Shown piece by piece: positions 34,739 to 45,849 of a stretch of 64,000 bases of DNA. The stretch covers positions 3,768,501 through 3,832,500 of the forward strand of contig NC_054690.1 of assembly GCF_011074885.1 (NCBI RefSeq), in the 5' to 3' direction. Under the pieces are notes generated by a model. That model was not told the DNA's origin. It worked only from the letters and a program-made list of their open reading frames with translations, and ran no database searches. Position 1 is the stretch's first letter. Every line of letters begins with the position of its first letter. Both the position numbers and the translations under genes were made by a program. Origin of the DNA: Brettanomyces bruxellensis. Lineage: Eukaryota; Ascomycota; Pichiomycetes; Pichiales; Pichiaceae.

Positions 34739-36690
34739 ATGCTCACGAAATCTCCAGTGCGAAAAAAGAAAAAAAACAATCGTGTTTTATTAGCATGTAA
34801 CAGATGCAAAAAGAAAAAGAAAAAATGTGACGGCCGGCAACCCTGTCGAAGCTGCAAGGGAGTTGAAGCTCAGTGTATATACGAGACTTCACGCTCCTAT
34901 TTTCCGACCACGAGCATAGAAATTCAACATAATGTTGATACAAAAATAGATGAGCTCAACAGACTTCGTGATGAGTTGGCGAACGCAAAAGTGAAAATCA
35001 GGTTTCAGAACGATCGCATTAAAAAACTTGAAGAAAGTCAAACGAATGATTCTGATCGTCCAAGCATCAACGGTATAAACGGGCAGCCCCAAGATATTTC
35101 AATGCAATCCCAAGAGAAAAAGTCACCGTTTGCCCGCATAACATTTGCAACAGCTATTATGAAAATTCTTTACCATGATCAGAACGAGCGAAATGAATAT
35201 ATTGGATCATTTGCCATACTATCAATCTCTAAGGCCATCCGAAATTTATTAGGGGCACCACGTAAGCCCAAACCTCCTCCGGTTTTCCTTGACGGTGATT
35301 ATCAATATCCGTATGGAATACCAATTAGCATTGAAGCAGACTTTTTAAAGAACTTTTTAAATATCTCTCACAATAGATACATGATAATAAGGCCAGGAGA
35401 TATCAAGAAAGTTTTTGGGCAGAAAACTTCGGAAAGATCACCATGGGAAGAATTTTATTTAAGCATTTCATTAGGTATTGGCTGCAGACTAGTTGGTCTT
35501 TTGCACGTAACTTCATATCTATCTCCAGAATTTTATTTCAGAAATGCTATGAAACATCTTTCTGATGCTAACTTGAATTCACTTCAAAAGATTCAGGCTT
35601 GCGCATTAATTGCAATATTTGTGGGAAAATGTTACAATAATTTCTTTTATTTAAGTTCATGGGAACTGATAGGGATGGCTATGAGGATGTTAATTCAAAA
35701 TGGTTTCCACCGTAAGAAGGAAGTTACAATAGAAGGATGTGTAGAATACGAGTTTATGAAAAGATTATTTTGGTCTGTTTATGATTATGAGAAGGCACTT
35801 TCTTTATCAATGGGACGTCCAACATCCATAAACGACGAATTCATTGACATACCTCTACCATTGAGCATTGAGTTAGCAGATAATCCAACGAAACAGGATG
35901 TAACACTTCTCTATAAAACCCAAAAAATGCAGCAAGATGGGGTTGATTTTGTTCAGCCAATAACAAGGTTAACATCTTTTATTCAAACTAGCATTATTCG
36001 GCAAATAGAGAGTAGGACACATATTCTTTTTTATTCGGTGAACACCCTAATTCCAAATGCAGATTCATTTGAGCTCATAATGAATTCCATAGAAAAGTGG
36101 CATGCAGATATTCCTCCTAGAGCCACATTTGAGAAAACGATGGAAGGTAAGGAAAGTTATGACTACTTTGAAGTCCTTTATCACAGGGCTCGCCTACTTC
36201 TTCTTCTTCCAAAAATGATGTTAGGTTCACATAAACAACGAGCTAGTCTTCTCAAATCCGCTTGTGCTTCTGCTAGTGGAATATGTGATGGATATATGGG
36301 CATGCATGAGGATTCGGTATTAGTTTTCAGTATGTTTGCCTTTCATACAGCATTTTTAGCAGGAGTAACGATGGTTTACTACATTCGATTTAACGGCTAC
36401 TCACATTTTCTAAAGTTACGCTCGTCTATGAGGTCCTGTTCAAATCTTCTTTGATGTTTTCAGAGCGTTGGCCCGAAGGAAAAGTGTACCAGGACATATT
36501 CGATACTTTATGGGATTTTGTAGAAACAAAAATGGGTGAAAAAGAGAATATAGTAGATTCAGAAAAAAATTTCAACCTGAAGGAGCATAATTACTTTCAT
36601 GCGCAAGAGGAAGCAAACAATTTTTCATGGATGGATGATGGTTTCAATGAAGATTTCTGGAGTCAGATAATGTCTGATATAACTAAATAA
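34739..36690 (+). pseudogene. Zn2Cys6 transcription factor, C-terminus frameshifted
   Basis: ATG 34739 is followed by a basic, Lys-rich Zn2Cys6 cluster with Cys at residues 20, 23, 30, 36, 39 and 46. A linker with coiled-coil character follows near residues 75-100, then a fungal-specific regulatory domain (SSWELIGMAMRMLIQNGFH, FWSVYDYEKALSLSMGRPTSIND). The frame ends at TGA 36452-36454 after 571 residues. The paralogue at 37675 continues past this point with the equivalent of LLxLFTERWP, and here the same text (MFSERWPEGKVYQD) resumes in the next frame at 36451 and runs to 36690. One missing T in a T run explains the shift. The truncated protein keeps its DNA-binding part and most of the regulatory domain, so it may retain some activity. 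Its likely targets are the neighbouring transport and GH32 genes. Confidence 0.8.
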
Positions 36691-37674
36691 AATTTGGATT
36701 TTTGGATACTTGTAACGTTTTAACACCTGATTGATATATCAAATGCAACTCTTATATATTGGAATCACTACCATAAAATCATTGGATGCTTTTAATATCA
36801 AGCATAGAAAGCAGAATATAGGAGAGGGGAAAAAACATTGAACTAAAAATTGCTTATGTTTAACGATTGAGCGACATTTTTTTGATATAAATTAAGGCGG
36901 ATAGGTAGTGTAACTTCTTCGGAAGAGTTGTCGATGGATAACGAAAAATATTTTGAAGTTCAGTAATTTATCTATAACACATAAATACGTTATTCATATT
37001 ACGGCAGAAAAATTTAATACAATTATACATCATCAGAAAAAATATGATGAATGACTAAGAAAGTATAATAAATAGGATTTGCGGATAGGTGTGTACGAAT
37101 CGCTTCACTCATGAATCTTATTTGGTCTGATTGATTTGGGCGAGTAAAACCTAATTATGGAAAAACAATGTTTTCCTTCCGATTATATTTATTCGGAGCA
37201 GCCGCGCAATATTTTTTTGGTGCAATGTTATCTTAATTATCTTTCGGTAGTTCCGAACAAGCGCCTGTCGATTTCAAACTAAATTTATACATCGTTCCAT
37301 ATATTTAATTGCAAAAGTCAATATACCAGTAATCAGGTAATTTTATGGAATGTTTCATCAGAAGGCTATTATGAAATCCTGAGAGCGAAAGAAAAATTAG
37401 AAATGAATATTAAAAAAAACTACATCAACTTCATTTAGCTAGCTAAAAATGAGTCCCGATGTTTAGACAGTTGAATCTTTTGAACAAGACCAAAGGGGAA
37501 TAAACTAAAGTACAGTTTGAAAGGTACTATAATTTAAATTAGAAAATAGTGGAAGCAAATTTGTTGAAGATAGAATAGCCCAAGTACGTACTATCCATAA
37601 GCAGAAGCATTTGGTATTTCAGAAAAAAACATCTTCATATATATCAACCAAATACTAGCGCCCAATCGGTCCTG
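36691..37674. other. intergenic region between the paralogous regulators
   Basis: I searched this stretch for a Cys-rich exon that could supply the second regulator with a zinc cluster and found none. It contains the palindrome at 37243-37257. Confidence 0.5.
37243..37257. promoter_or_regulatory. TTCGG-N5-CCGAA palindrome, candidate Zn2Cys6 site
   Basis: Inverted CGG triplets spaced by 5 bp (TTCGGTAGTTCCGAA) lie 418 bp upstream of the second regulator. The same architecture recurs at 40204-40218. Inverted CGG half-sites are the usual target of dimeric Zn2Cys6 factors. Confidence 0.45.
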
Positions 37675-39276
37675 ATGGATAAACAAAATATCAAAGTAAC
37701 GATGAAGCAAGAGAGCGATGGTCTTGAAAAATCAGCAATTGTTAGACTCTTAAGTCATGACCACGAGCACAATCTGCAATATTTGGGGCCTTTCTCTTTA
37801 GGCTCTATAACTAGTGCAATTAAAAAACTTTTAAGCACATCTTCACCATTGGAAACAATTTCAGAAACATCAAGAGCCGACTTCTATGGTCCGATGAAAA
37901 TACCAAGAGCTCTGAATATCACTTTCCTTAAAAGCTTTATGACTTTGGCACATGAAAAGTATTTTCTTTTGGAGCCATACATGCTCGTCGAAACACTAAA
38001 GAAGAATCCATCTACACGTAAAAATTGGGAAGGATTTTGTCTTGAAATGGCTTTGGGTATAGGCTGTCGATTGGTATGGTTAACTCGTGTAAAAACATAT
38101 CCACAACCTCAATATTATTTCAATAATGCAATGCGGTATCTTTCGAAAGCAGAAATGAAACCATTGAGAGAAATTCAGGCATGCGCTCTTATTGGAGCCT
38201 TTGTGGAAAGATGTTTTACGGAAAATTCCCACTTCTATATGAGTTCTTGGGAATTAATAGGGATGGCTCTCAGAAAATTAATTCAATACGGATATCATAA
38301 GAAAAGGAAACTCTCTTTGAATACGGCAATTGAGTACGAAGGTACTAAAAGAATATTTTGGTCAATATATTGCTTCGAAAAAGCACTTTCACTTTCGTTA
38401 GGTCGTCCAAGTTCTATTAACGATGATTTCATTGATATTCCTTTGCCAATCAGCTTTAAGATGTCGGATAATCCGACTGAAATACAAATCAGATGTCTTT
38501 TCGAAAAACAGAAAATGCAACAAAATAATGATAAATTTGATCAACCAGTGACAGAAATCACCATCTTAATTAAGGCAACTTTAATGAGCAAAATTAGAGC
38601 CAAAATGCAAGAAATCCTTTCTTCTGTGGATTGCGGTACTTCAAAAAATGAATTATTTAAACAAATTTCTGATACTCTTGAGAAGTGGCATCGGGAATTA
38701 CCTTCTAAGCAGGTATTCAACAACGCTCTGGAAGAAAAAAAGAGTTATGAATCACTTGAAGTTCTTTATTATGAAGCAAAACTTTCTCTCTTATTACCAA
38801 TGCTTATGATGCGTCGGTCCGAAGAGAGTTTGTTATTAAATGATGTTTGTTCAGCTGCTTCTGGTATATGTGGATGTTATATGAAAATGTATCATGAATC
38901 AGATTTAATATTTAGCGTACATGCGTTACGGACAACATTTTTGGCCGGAATGACAATTCTATATTTTGTCAAAATGTTTGGTCATAAAAAACTCAAAAAT
39001 GTGCACATCTCACTAAGAACTTGTTCTAGTCTTCTTATCTTGTTTACAGAGCGTTGGCCAAGTTTTAAAATTTATCAAAATCTGTTTGATAGCTTATGGG
39101 ATTTTATTGAATTGGAGAAACAGACGGAAGATACGACAAGAGATAGTAAAAACACCGTTAAGCTTCTGAACAATAGAAGCATAAAAAATATTGATGAAGT
39201 GGTAGACCCATACGCCAATTTTCGTGCACATTTTAATAAAAATTTTTGGAATATGGTCCTGTCACATACTTGTTGA
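37675..39276 (+). CDS. fungal-specific transcription factor paralogue lacking a zinc cluster
   Basis: An intact 533-residue protein from ATG 37675. It aligns over its whole length with the regulator at 34739: SSWELIGMALRKLIQYGYH, FWSIYCFEKALSLSLGRPSSIND and DFIDIPLPISF correspond to the same segments there. The paralogue's first 130 residues or so, with the Zn2Cys6 cluster and linker, have no counterpart, and no upstream exon supplies them. The C-terminal part lost by frameshift in the neighbour is present here. A domain-only regulator might heterodimerise with or titrate the DNA-binding paralogue, or it may simply be a decayed duplicate that stays open by chance. The intact 533-codon frame argues for selection until recently. 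The pair is a tandem duplication. Confidence 0.82.
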   Translation: MDKQNIKVTMKQESDGLEKSAIVRLLSHDHEHNLQYLGPFSLGSITSAIKKLLSTSSPLETISETSRADFYGPMKIPRALNITFLKSFMTLAHEKYFLLEPYMLVETLKKNPSTRKNWEGFCLEMALGIGCRLVWLTRVKTYPQPQYYFNNAMRYLSKAEMKPLREIQACALIGAFVERCFTENSHFYMSSWELIGMALRKLIQYGYHKKRKLSLNTAIEYEGTKRIFWSIYCFEKALSLSLGRPSSINDDFIDIPLPISFKMSDNPTEIQIRCLFEKQKMQQNNDKFDQPVTEITILIKATLMSKIRAKMQEILSSVDCGTSKNELFKQISDTLEKWHRELPSKQVFNNALEEKKSYESLEVLYYEAKLSLLLPMLMMRRSEESLLLNDVCSAASGICGCYMKMYHESDLIFSVHALRTTFLAGMTILYFVKMFGHKKLKNVHISLRTCSSLLILFTERWPSFKIYQNLFDSLWDFIELEKQTEDTTRDSKNTVKLLNNRSIKNIDEVVDPYANFRAHFNKNFWNMVLSHTC

Positions 39277-40601
39277 GGTCGGATTACCTACCACTCTTCA
39301 ATTTTCTATAACTAAACTTGAGGGAGTATTCGAACGTGTATAAGAGGTCAATATACTAATAAAAAATGTATAATATAATATTCATTTAAAACTCTTATTG
39401 GTTACCATGTTTAACTCTCATTCTATATCACAACTTATATCAACTATTCAAGCGTTTAAAAAAAATGAACAGAGAGACCTAAATGAAGGGAAGGAGGACA
39501 GGTATAAAAGAAAGAAGAAGGTGCTTATATGAAAATATTCATAATTCTTTATACTGATTTAATTTTAGAATCAATCGTTCATAGCTCTCACAACTAGATT
39601 GGGATTTAGTAGTAAATATTATGTGAAATATCCTGGCAAGGTAAGATTATTCCATCCAGAGAGGTCAGAGAAATCACAAACTATTTAACATTATAATACC
39701 AACGCTACCTTGCTTTGAATAATAAAAGTTCAACCAAGTAAGGATTAATAAGTACTTTTTTTTGATTAAGACTACGTACGCACTTTTTTGCCGTTTTATT
39801 GCTTTCACATTTTTTATATTAAACTGGCAGTTCAGTTACTTTGTGGAAAGGGATGCGTAATGATCAGGAAATTAAACATTCAGATAAGTAATAAATACCT
39901 AAATTCTAAAGCAAAATAGACATAGTTTTACCCATGAAAGTATACAATTCATTACTTATCTTCAAAAGGGCGAAACTTACTCAATCCTATGATTATTGTA
40001 TAGTATTCTCACTCATTAAAATTATGCTAGGTGGTTCCATTTGCTTAAAAAGAAAATGAGAAGAAGAATTTGTGCGGGACATTTTTTCTGCGCGCAGGTA
40101 TTGGACAGTGGTAAAAAAAAAAAAACGATGTCGCCCAAAAAGGACAGGGATGACGGAAGCAACAAAGAATATTCGCAATATTTTTCTTATCTTTCTTTTG
40201 GTTTTCGGAAGAACCGAAGGGAATCGACCAGATAACTTAATCAAGGTAAACTAATTTTTTACATTATTCGGTACCGATAGAATAATTCTTGTCGAGCCCT
40301 TAAATTATTAGAACAATTATTTTCGTTAATCGAATGCATGTTCCCCAGATATTAATCTTATCAGAAACTATTCATTACCTTGTTTTAAAAAAGTCGAATC
40401 ATATATGTTTTTAATTTACTCCTTCAGGTGACCATCATCGTCACACCTGAAATGCACTATATATACGGTGGGATCTTCATTTTAAAATGTTTTGATCAAA
40501 AGATGAAAGGATAAGCAAAAAAATTACGAAGAATATATTTACTTCTGTTTCTGTATCAGCACTCAACACATAAGAGTACAAATCTTAATTTCTTCAACAT
40601 A
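39277..40601. other. intergenic region upstream of the NCS1 permease
   Basis: Short overlapping frames on both strands near 39993-40254 are Lys/Arg-rich and unconvincing. TATA-like TATATATACG lies near 40459. The palindrome at 40204-40218 lies 384 bp before the permease start. Confidence 0.45.
40204..40218. promoter_or_regulatory. TTCGG-N5-CCGAA palindrome, candidate Zn2Cys6 site
   Basis: TTCGGAAGAACCGAA has the same inverted CGG half-sites and 5-bp spacer as the site at 37243-37257, but a different spacer sequence. That points to protein recognition of the half-sites and not to shared descent. Confidence 0.45.
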
Positions 40602-42317
40602 ATGGATTACTTAAAAAAGTTTGATGCGTTGATCTCTGTGAAAGACGATTCAGAGGAAAACAAAGACTTATTGAGGGCAAATAAAGATCTCAAGCCAACC
40701 CCGCCGAAGGAAAGAACATGGAGACTTTATAATTACATATTGATCTGGTTTCAGTCTAGTTTTAATGTGAACGAATGGAATACCGGTGCCTCTCTTATTA
40801 AGACATCCGGTCTTCCATACGGTGAGGTCCTTGGAGCTGGAATTTTTTCAATATTCTTTAGTTGTTTTGTTACTGTCCTTAATGCACGTCAGGGATCGGA
40901 CTATCATATTGGATATCCGGCGTTGGCAAGATCAACATTTGGAGTTCGTCTTGGATATTTTATGGTCTTTGTTCGAATGTTTGTCGCCATTATATGGGTT
41001 GGTGTGATGACATATTATGGATCATTATGTTTGGATGTTACATTCAGATGTATGTTTGGTCACAAATGGACCGATATCACCAATTATCTTCCAGCAAGTG
41101 CCGATACAACTACGAGATATATGCTTATATTTTTCATTTACTGGTGTCTACAATTTCCTTTAATGTTTTGTCATCCAAAATTTATTCGTCACTTTTTTAC
41201 GGTCAAAGCATTCATAATGCCCCTTGCAACATTAGGTCTTTTTATTTTCTGTGTGGTTAGAGGTCACGGGCCAGGAAAATGGGAAGTTGGAGAAAAGGAT
41301 CCTGCAACAGTTTCAAAAGGTAACTTATGGTTGAGTGTCTTAAATTCTATCATGGGTACAGTTTCTCCGATGATCATCAATCAACCAGACATATCCCGGT
41401 ATGCGAAGAGACCAAAGGATACGGTTATCCCTCAGGCAATCGGTTATTTACCATCCAAAATTATGGTCTTTATGTTTGGAACCGTTAGTGTGTGTTCATT
41501 GTACAGGGCATATGGAGCCGCTTATTGGAATATATGGGATCTTTTCAATGCCATTCTTGACAATGAATGGGGTCCAGGAGCAAGGACTGGAATTTTCTTC
41601 GTTTCACTTGCTTTCGCCGTGGGAAATGCTGGAACAAATATTTTCGCAAATTCGATTCCTTTTGCTTGCGACCTTGCTGGTATCTTACCGAAGTATTTCA
41701 CAATCGTGAGAGCACAGATATTTGTCGGTCTCTTTGCGTGGGCAATTGTTCCATGGAAATTTTTACAAAATGCACAGAAGTTCTTAACATTTTTGGGATC
41801 ATATTCTATATTTGTGGGCCCTTTATTGGGATGCCTTTTGGCTGATTTCTATGTTTTGAGGAAGGGAAATCTTCATGTTCCATCACTTTACACAAAAAAT
41901 CCGTCTGGAGTATACTACTTTGTTAAGGGTTTCAACTTTTTGGGACTATTCTCATGGGCGGCTTCTGTAACGATTGCTGTTCCGGGTCTTTACAGAGCCT
42001 ACTATCCTGATAGTTTGTCACAGAATGCTACCAATATTTATACTTCCGGATGGCTATATACTTTTCTTATGGCGTTCTGTTTACATTCAGTTCTAGGATT
42101 GATATTTAAACCTAAGCTATATCCAGACGCACATAAAGATGAACCAAAGACCTGGGAGTATATGGTTCATACAGATGGATTTTTTGAGGATGATAGTCCT
42201 ATTAATGGCGTTGGTTATCCGGGAACTGTTGAACTAGAAGGATCGGATGCAACTAACAGCTTTATAATGGTTGAAAAGAACGAAACAAAAACATCAGTAA
42301 TTTCTGTTTCCACTTAA
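40602..42317 (+). CDS. NCS1-family nucleobase/nucleoside/allantoin-type permease
   Basis: An intact 571-residue membrane protein with about 12 hydrophobic spans. NCS1 features: NVNEWNTGASL in the first span, YHIGYPALARSTFGVRLGYF near residue 105, NQPDISRYAKRPKD near residue 262 and the late LGCLLADFYVLRKGNLHVPSLY segment. The family includes uracil (Fur4), allantoin (Dal4), uridine (Fui1) and thiamine/nicotinamide riboside carriers, all proton symporters at the plasma membrane. The substrate cannot be fixed from sequence. It sits between the tandem regulators and the alpha-glucoside permease. It might belong to nitrogen-source use and not to the sugar module. Confidence 0.85.
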   Translation: MDYLKKFDALISVKDDSEENKDLLRANKDLKPTPPKERTWRLYNYILIWFQSSFNVNEWNTGASLIKTSGLPYGEVLGAGIFSIFFSCFVTVLNARQGSDYHIGYPALARSTFGVRLGYFMVFVRMFVAIIWVGVMTYYGSLCLDVTFRCMFGHKWTDITNYLPASADTTTRYMLIFFIYWCLQFPLMFCHPKFIRHFFTVKAFIMPLATLGLFIFCVVRGHGPGKWEVGEKDPATVSKGNLWLSVLNSIMGTVSPMIINQPDISRYAKRPKDTVIPQAIGYLPSKIMVFMFGTVSVCSLYRAYGAAYWNIWDLFNAILDNEWGPGARTGIFFVSLAFAVGNAGTNIFANSIPFACDLAGILPKYFTIVRAQIFVGLFAWAIVPWKFLQNAQKFLTFLGSYSIFVGPLLGCLLADFYVLRKGNLHVPSLYTKNPSGVYYFVKGFNFLGLFSWAASVTIAVPGLYRAYYPDSLSQNATNIYTSGWLYTFLMAFCLHSVLGLIFKPKLYPDAHKDEPKTWEYMVHTDGFFEDDSPINGVGYPGTVELEGSDATNSFIMVEKNETKTSVISVST

Positions 42318-42389
42318 AATATTTTTCCCTATGTTGATTATATACTCAATATTAAATACAATTATCTGCTTTCATTCCTTGTACCTTCT

Positions 42390-42653
42390 TTGTGCTTTTT
42401 ATATATTCATATTCTTTTCCAGGTTAAGTTCCCTCTGCTGCCTTTATGGTATGCAGCTTGTTTACTAGCATTTCAACTGATATTTTCCTATAATAGAATG
42501 GTTTGTATAGGAAATTTCCAAAGAATAAGAGCCACCGTTCAAATGTGCAGTTCCGAATTAAAGTTCAATCTGATGGAAGGTATAGCGTGTGTTTTGTTTT
42601 TAATCACAGTCGTTTTGTGTGGTTACATGATATTGCCAATGATAAATAATTAG
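42390..42653 (+). CDS. small hydrophobic ORF, two possible membrane spans, doubtful
   Basis: The frame begins at a non-ATG codon, and the first in-frame ATG is 42498 (51 residues). The full frame would have two hydrophobic spans (LPLWYAACLLAFQLIF and EGIACVLFLITVVLCGYMIL) around a basic loop. A TTTTCCAG acceptor-like site lies just before 42421, but I found no good donor or TACTAAC upstream. I do not recognise it. It may be a relic of a membrane protein or a two-exon small protein. Confidence 0.25.
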   Translation: MCFLYIHILFQVKFPLLPLWYAACLLAFQLIFSYNRMVCIGNFQRIRATVQMCSSELKFNLMEGIACVLFLITVVLCGYMILPMINN

Positions 42654-44058
42654 AAAGGTATGATCATTAATCATTACAGTTAAATAAAAATATTTCCTCT
42701 TACTTTATCTATTAGGTTTTAATTCGCAAATAATAAAATAAACGATAAGTTTTGGATATCATGATTTCTCAATCTGACTGGTTCAGAATAATTTGAGCAT
42801 CCTTACACTGAACATTATGACTAATGGGTTTATTCGGAAGTAGATATCAATTGTATATGCAAAGAGAATGATTCCAGATGTTAAATATCACTCAATCAGA
42901 TTTTATTGTCCTTTTCAGGAGACCAGTGTCCCGAAATCTTGTTATCTCCATGGTTTGTTGCAACAAATTTGGAGTCAGGAATAATTCACGAATTTCTTCG
43001 CAGATCTGAGCTCGGAAAATTCTGCGCAATTGTTTCTGTTCAACAATAGCGTTCATTGCCCTAGATTTGTGAGGGGAGAAAAAAAGAAGGTGGGTTAAAT
43101 GTGGGTTATTCCTAATATGTTTATTGTGTTTTTTTATTCTTGCTTGTGCCACTCCATCCAGCCCATCAGTTTCATTTAAGGAAAAGTACGGAAGTCAATT
43201 TCAGCAAAATTTGTAGTCAAAAAGCAGAATTTTTGCCATACTAAGACCTGAATTATAAATTTGTTATTCGATTTGTATCTCGGATATATATTAATCATAA
43301 ATCTTGGCACGGACCTTCCTGAACTGGTTTTTCCCTTAATTCAAAAGTATTTTCCGTAAATATAATCAAGTTAAAAAATATGTGCATTTCTCAGCAGTCG
43401 AGGAGGACATATCATTTCCGCGAATTAATATTTAGACAATGCGATGAATAAAAGAATATCGTGTTGTTCCATGATAACAATGTTTCCCCAAAAAACCATT
43501 TAACAATGTATGTTCGATTCCATTGAAGTTCTTGGCCCCATGGGACATTTGCAACAATCAGAATCGAAAAAAAAAAGGAAAAATATTTGGCAATAATTAC
43601 TGCTCTCCGGAATTTTTGTATTTTGTTTCATTTATTGCGGCTTATAGCAAGAAACTCTCACCCCTTTAGTTTTTTCCATATTTTCCCTCCACAAGGTACC
43701 CCATCCAATACTTTGCATTGTTAGTTCCATTAATCTCTTTGTTCTGCCCACCTTTTTTATTTTTACAATTGAATCTGTGAACATTCTGCATCTGCCCGTG
43801 GTGCAACCCCATATCTGACTACTTCACACATATCCGATTTAATTATGTTCGGGTTGCATTGTTCTTTGATCACATAGTTTAATACAGTATGTAGTCCTGA
43901 ATATTTTGGCTAAGAAACATGTATATAAATATATGTATAGTTGGGTTTCCTTAAAGAAATTGTATGAATTCTTTTTGCAATTTGAGAAAAACTTACAAAA
44001 TTTATATTTTACTGAAAGTATAGGAACACAAGAAAATATCAATATAAACATAAAAAGC
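42654..44058. other. intergenic region upstream of the alpha-glucoside permease
   Basis: The minus-strand frame 42892-43152 has an internal ATG near 43056 giving a charged 54-residue end (FRAQICEEIRELFL), not recognised. In-frame ATGs upstream of 44059 exist (43933), but the region is AT-rich leader-like. Confidence 0.4.
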
Positions 44059-45849
44059 ATGGGTGACATTAGTGATAGCGTTTCTGAAATTGATGACCTT
44101 AAAGCTATAAAAAGTGAGGATGAAGATAGTGTTGAAATAGATGACTTAAAGGCTAATCATGATCACATCGAAAATGCTGCTCCTGATGATATCGACGACA
44201 AAATCATTAGTAAATTTTTAGGGGCTTCTGATGAGGTCAAGGAGAGTGAGAAGCAGGAAAAGGATATGGGATTTAAGGAAGCCATAAAAACATACCCTAA
44301 ATGTGCCATATGGTCTGTTGTTCTTTCTACAGGTCTTATTATGGAGGGTTACGATACATGCTTGTTAAGTTCGATGTATGCCCTCCCAATTTTCTGTGAA
44401 AAGTTTGGAACATGGGATTCAAAGTCAAAAGTGTGGGAGATCTCCGCAGGCTGGCAGACAGGTTTAAGTATGTGTGTTAATGTGGGAGAAATCATCGGTT
44501 TACAGATGTCTGGTTTTTTTGCAGATAAATTTGGATACAGGTATACTTTGATTGGTTCAATGGTTGTTCTTGCTGGATTCATATTTTTATTGTTCTTTGC
44601 CAAGTCATGTGTCATGATTGCCGTTGGTCAGGTTCTTTGTGGTATTCCATGGGGATTCTTCCAGACATTGGCAGTCTCATACGCTTCGGAGGTTTGTCCG
44701 TTGGCCTTGAGGTACTATCTTACAAGTTATGTCAATGTCTGCTGGGTTTTCGGTCAATTGTTTGCATCTGGTATAATGAAAAATTCTCAAGAGGCAATGG
44801 CCCACACAGATATGGGATGGCGTCTTCCATTTGCTTTAATGTGGATCTGGCCTGTTCCAATTAGTGTTGGAATTTTCTTTGCACCGGAATCACCATGGTG
44901 GCTTATCAAGAAAAACAGAATGAACGAAGCTGCGCACAGTCTCAAACGGTTACTCACAATACATGAAAAAGATAGAAGAGATTTGATTATCGGAGCAATG
45001 GTCAAGAGAATGAAGTTTACTAGTGACAAAGAAGACACGAACGGTGAAACAGGCACTTACATGGAGTGCTTTTCAAGAAAAAATATAAGGAGAACTAGAA
45101 TTGCATGTATGACATGGGTTGGACAAAATGCTTGTGGCTCCTGTCTAATGGGATATTCCACTTACTTCTATGAAAAGGCTGGTATGTCCACGTCCGCCGC
45201 CTTTGATTTCAGTATTATTATGTACTGCCTTGGAATTATTGGTGCTTTTGCCTCCTGGATTATTTCCCATAGTATTGGTCGTGCAACAATTTACATTGGA
45301 GGTATGGGTATTCAAACCATTTTGATGTGGGTTACGGGTATTCTTGGATTTATCAAGCAAACGAGTGCTGTTGGTTGGGCCGTCGGTTCATTATTATTAG
45401 TTTTCACTTTGGTGTATGATAGTACTGTTGGACCAGTTACATATTGTATTGTTCCAGAAATTCCATCAGGAAAGGTCAGAACAAAAACTGTGGTCATTGC
45501 AAGGAATCTCTACAATATTTGGGGAATTTTCAATGCAGTCATCACTCCTTATCAATTGAATTCTACGCAATGGAATTGGGGTGCAAAGACAGGAATATTT
45601 TGGGCCGTCCTTTCTACATTGATATTTGTTTGGTCTGTGTTTGATTTGCCCGAAACAAAGGATAGAACATTTGCCGAAATTGATCAATTGTTCGAAGATC
45701 ATGTTTCTGCAAGAAAGTTCAGATCTACGGATGTCGATCCATTTAATGACGCTAAACTTCTTAAACAATTCGACAAGAAAAAGCTTCACGAATTGGGTAA
45801 CATTGATGTTGGTGAGCATGATACGGAAGATATAAAGGAGTTGGAATAA
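44059..45849 (+). CDS. alpha-glucoside (maltose/sucrose-type) H+ symporter, MFS
   Basis: I prefer ATG 44059 (596 residues), which gives the acidic cytosolic N-terminus typical of Mal/Agt permeases. An upstream in-frame ATG at 43933 would add 42 residues. The protein has 12 hydrophobic spans with MAL-permease text: VLSTGLIMEGYDTCLLSS, GLQMSGFFADKFGYRYT, CGIPWGFFQTLAVSYASEVCP, APESPWWLIKKNR and LPETKDRTFAEIDQLFE. In yeasts this branch carries maltose, sucrose, turanose or related alpha-glucosides by proton symport at the plasma membrane. No alpha-glucosidase is next to it. Its downstream neighbour, 682 bp away on the same strand, is an intracellular GH32 enzyme, so sucrose is the most likely substrate. 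Confidence 0.88.
   Translation: MGDISDSVSEIDDLKAIKSEDEDSVEIDDLKANHDHIENAAPDDIDDKIISKFLGASDEVKESEKQEKDMGFKEAIKTYPKCAIWSVVLSTGLIMEGYDTCLLSSMYALPIFCEKFGTWDSKSKVWEISAGWQTGLSMCVNVGEIIGLQMSGFFADKFGYRYTLIGSMVVLAGFIFLLFFAKSCVMIAVGQVLCGIPWGFFQTLAVSYASEVCPLALRYYLTSYVNVCWVFGQLFASGIMKNSQEAMAHTDMGWRLPFALMWIWPVPISVGIFFAPESPWWLIKKNRMNEAAHSLKRLLTIHEKDRRDLIIGAMVKRMKFTSDKEDTNGETGTYMECFSRKNIRRTRIACMTWVGQNACGSCLMGYSTYFYEKAGMSTSAAFDFSIIMYCLGIIGAFASWIISHSIGRATIYIGGMGIQTILMWVTGILGFIKQTSAVGWAVGSLLLVFTLVYDSTVGPVTYCIVPEIPSGKVRTKTVVIARNLYNIWGIFNAVITPYQLNSTQWNWGAKTGIFWAVLSTLIFVWSVFDLPETKDRTFAEIDQLFEDHVSARKFRSTDVDPFNDAKLLKQFDKKKLHELGNIDVGEHDTEDIKELE

Noticed and set aside
36691..37674. Hidden zinc-cluster exon for the second regulator
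   Set aside because: No Cys-x2-Cys-x6-Cys pattern could be read in this interval on the plus strand.
43906..44058. Upstream extension of the alpha-glucoside permease
   Set aside because: The far end starts at TTG. ATG 43933 is possible, but 44059 gives the usual acidic N-terminus and length.
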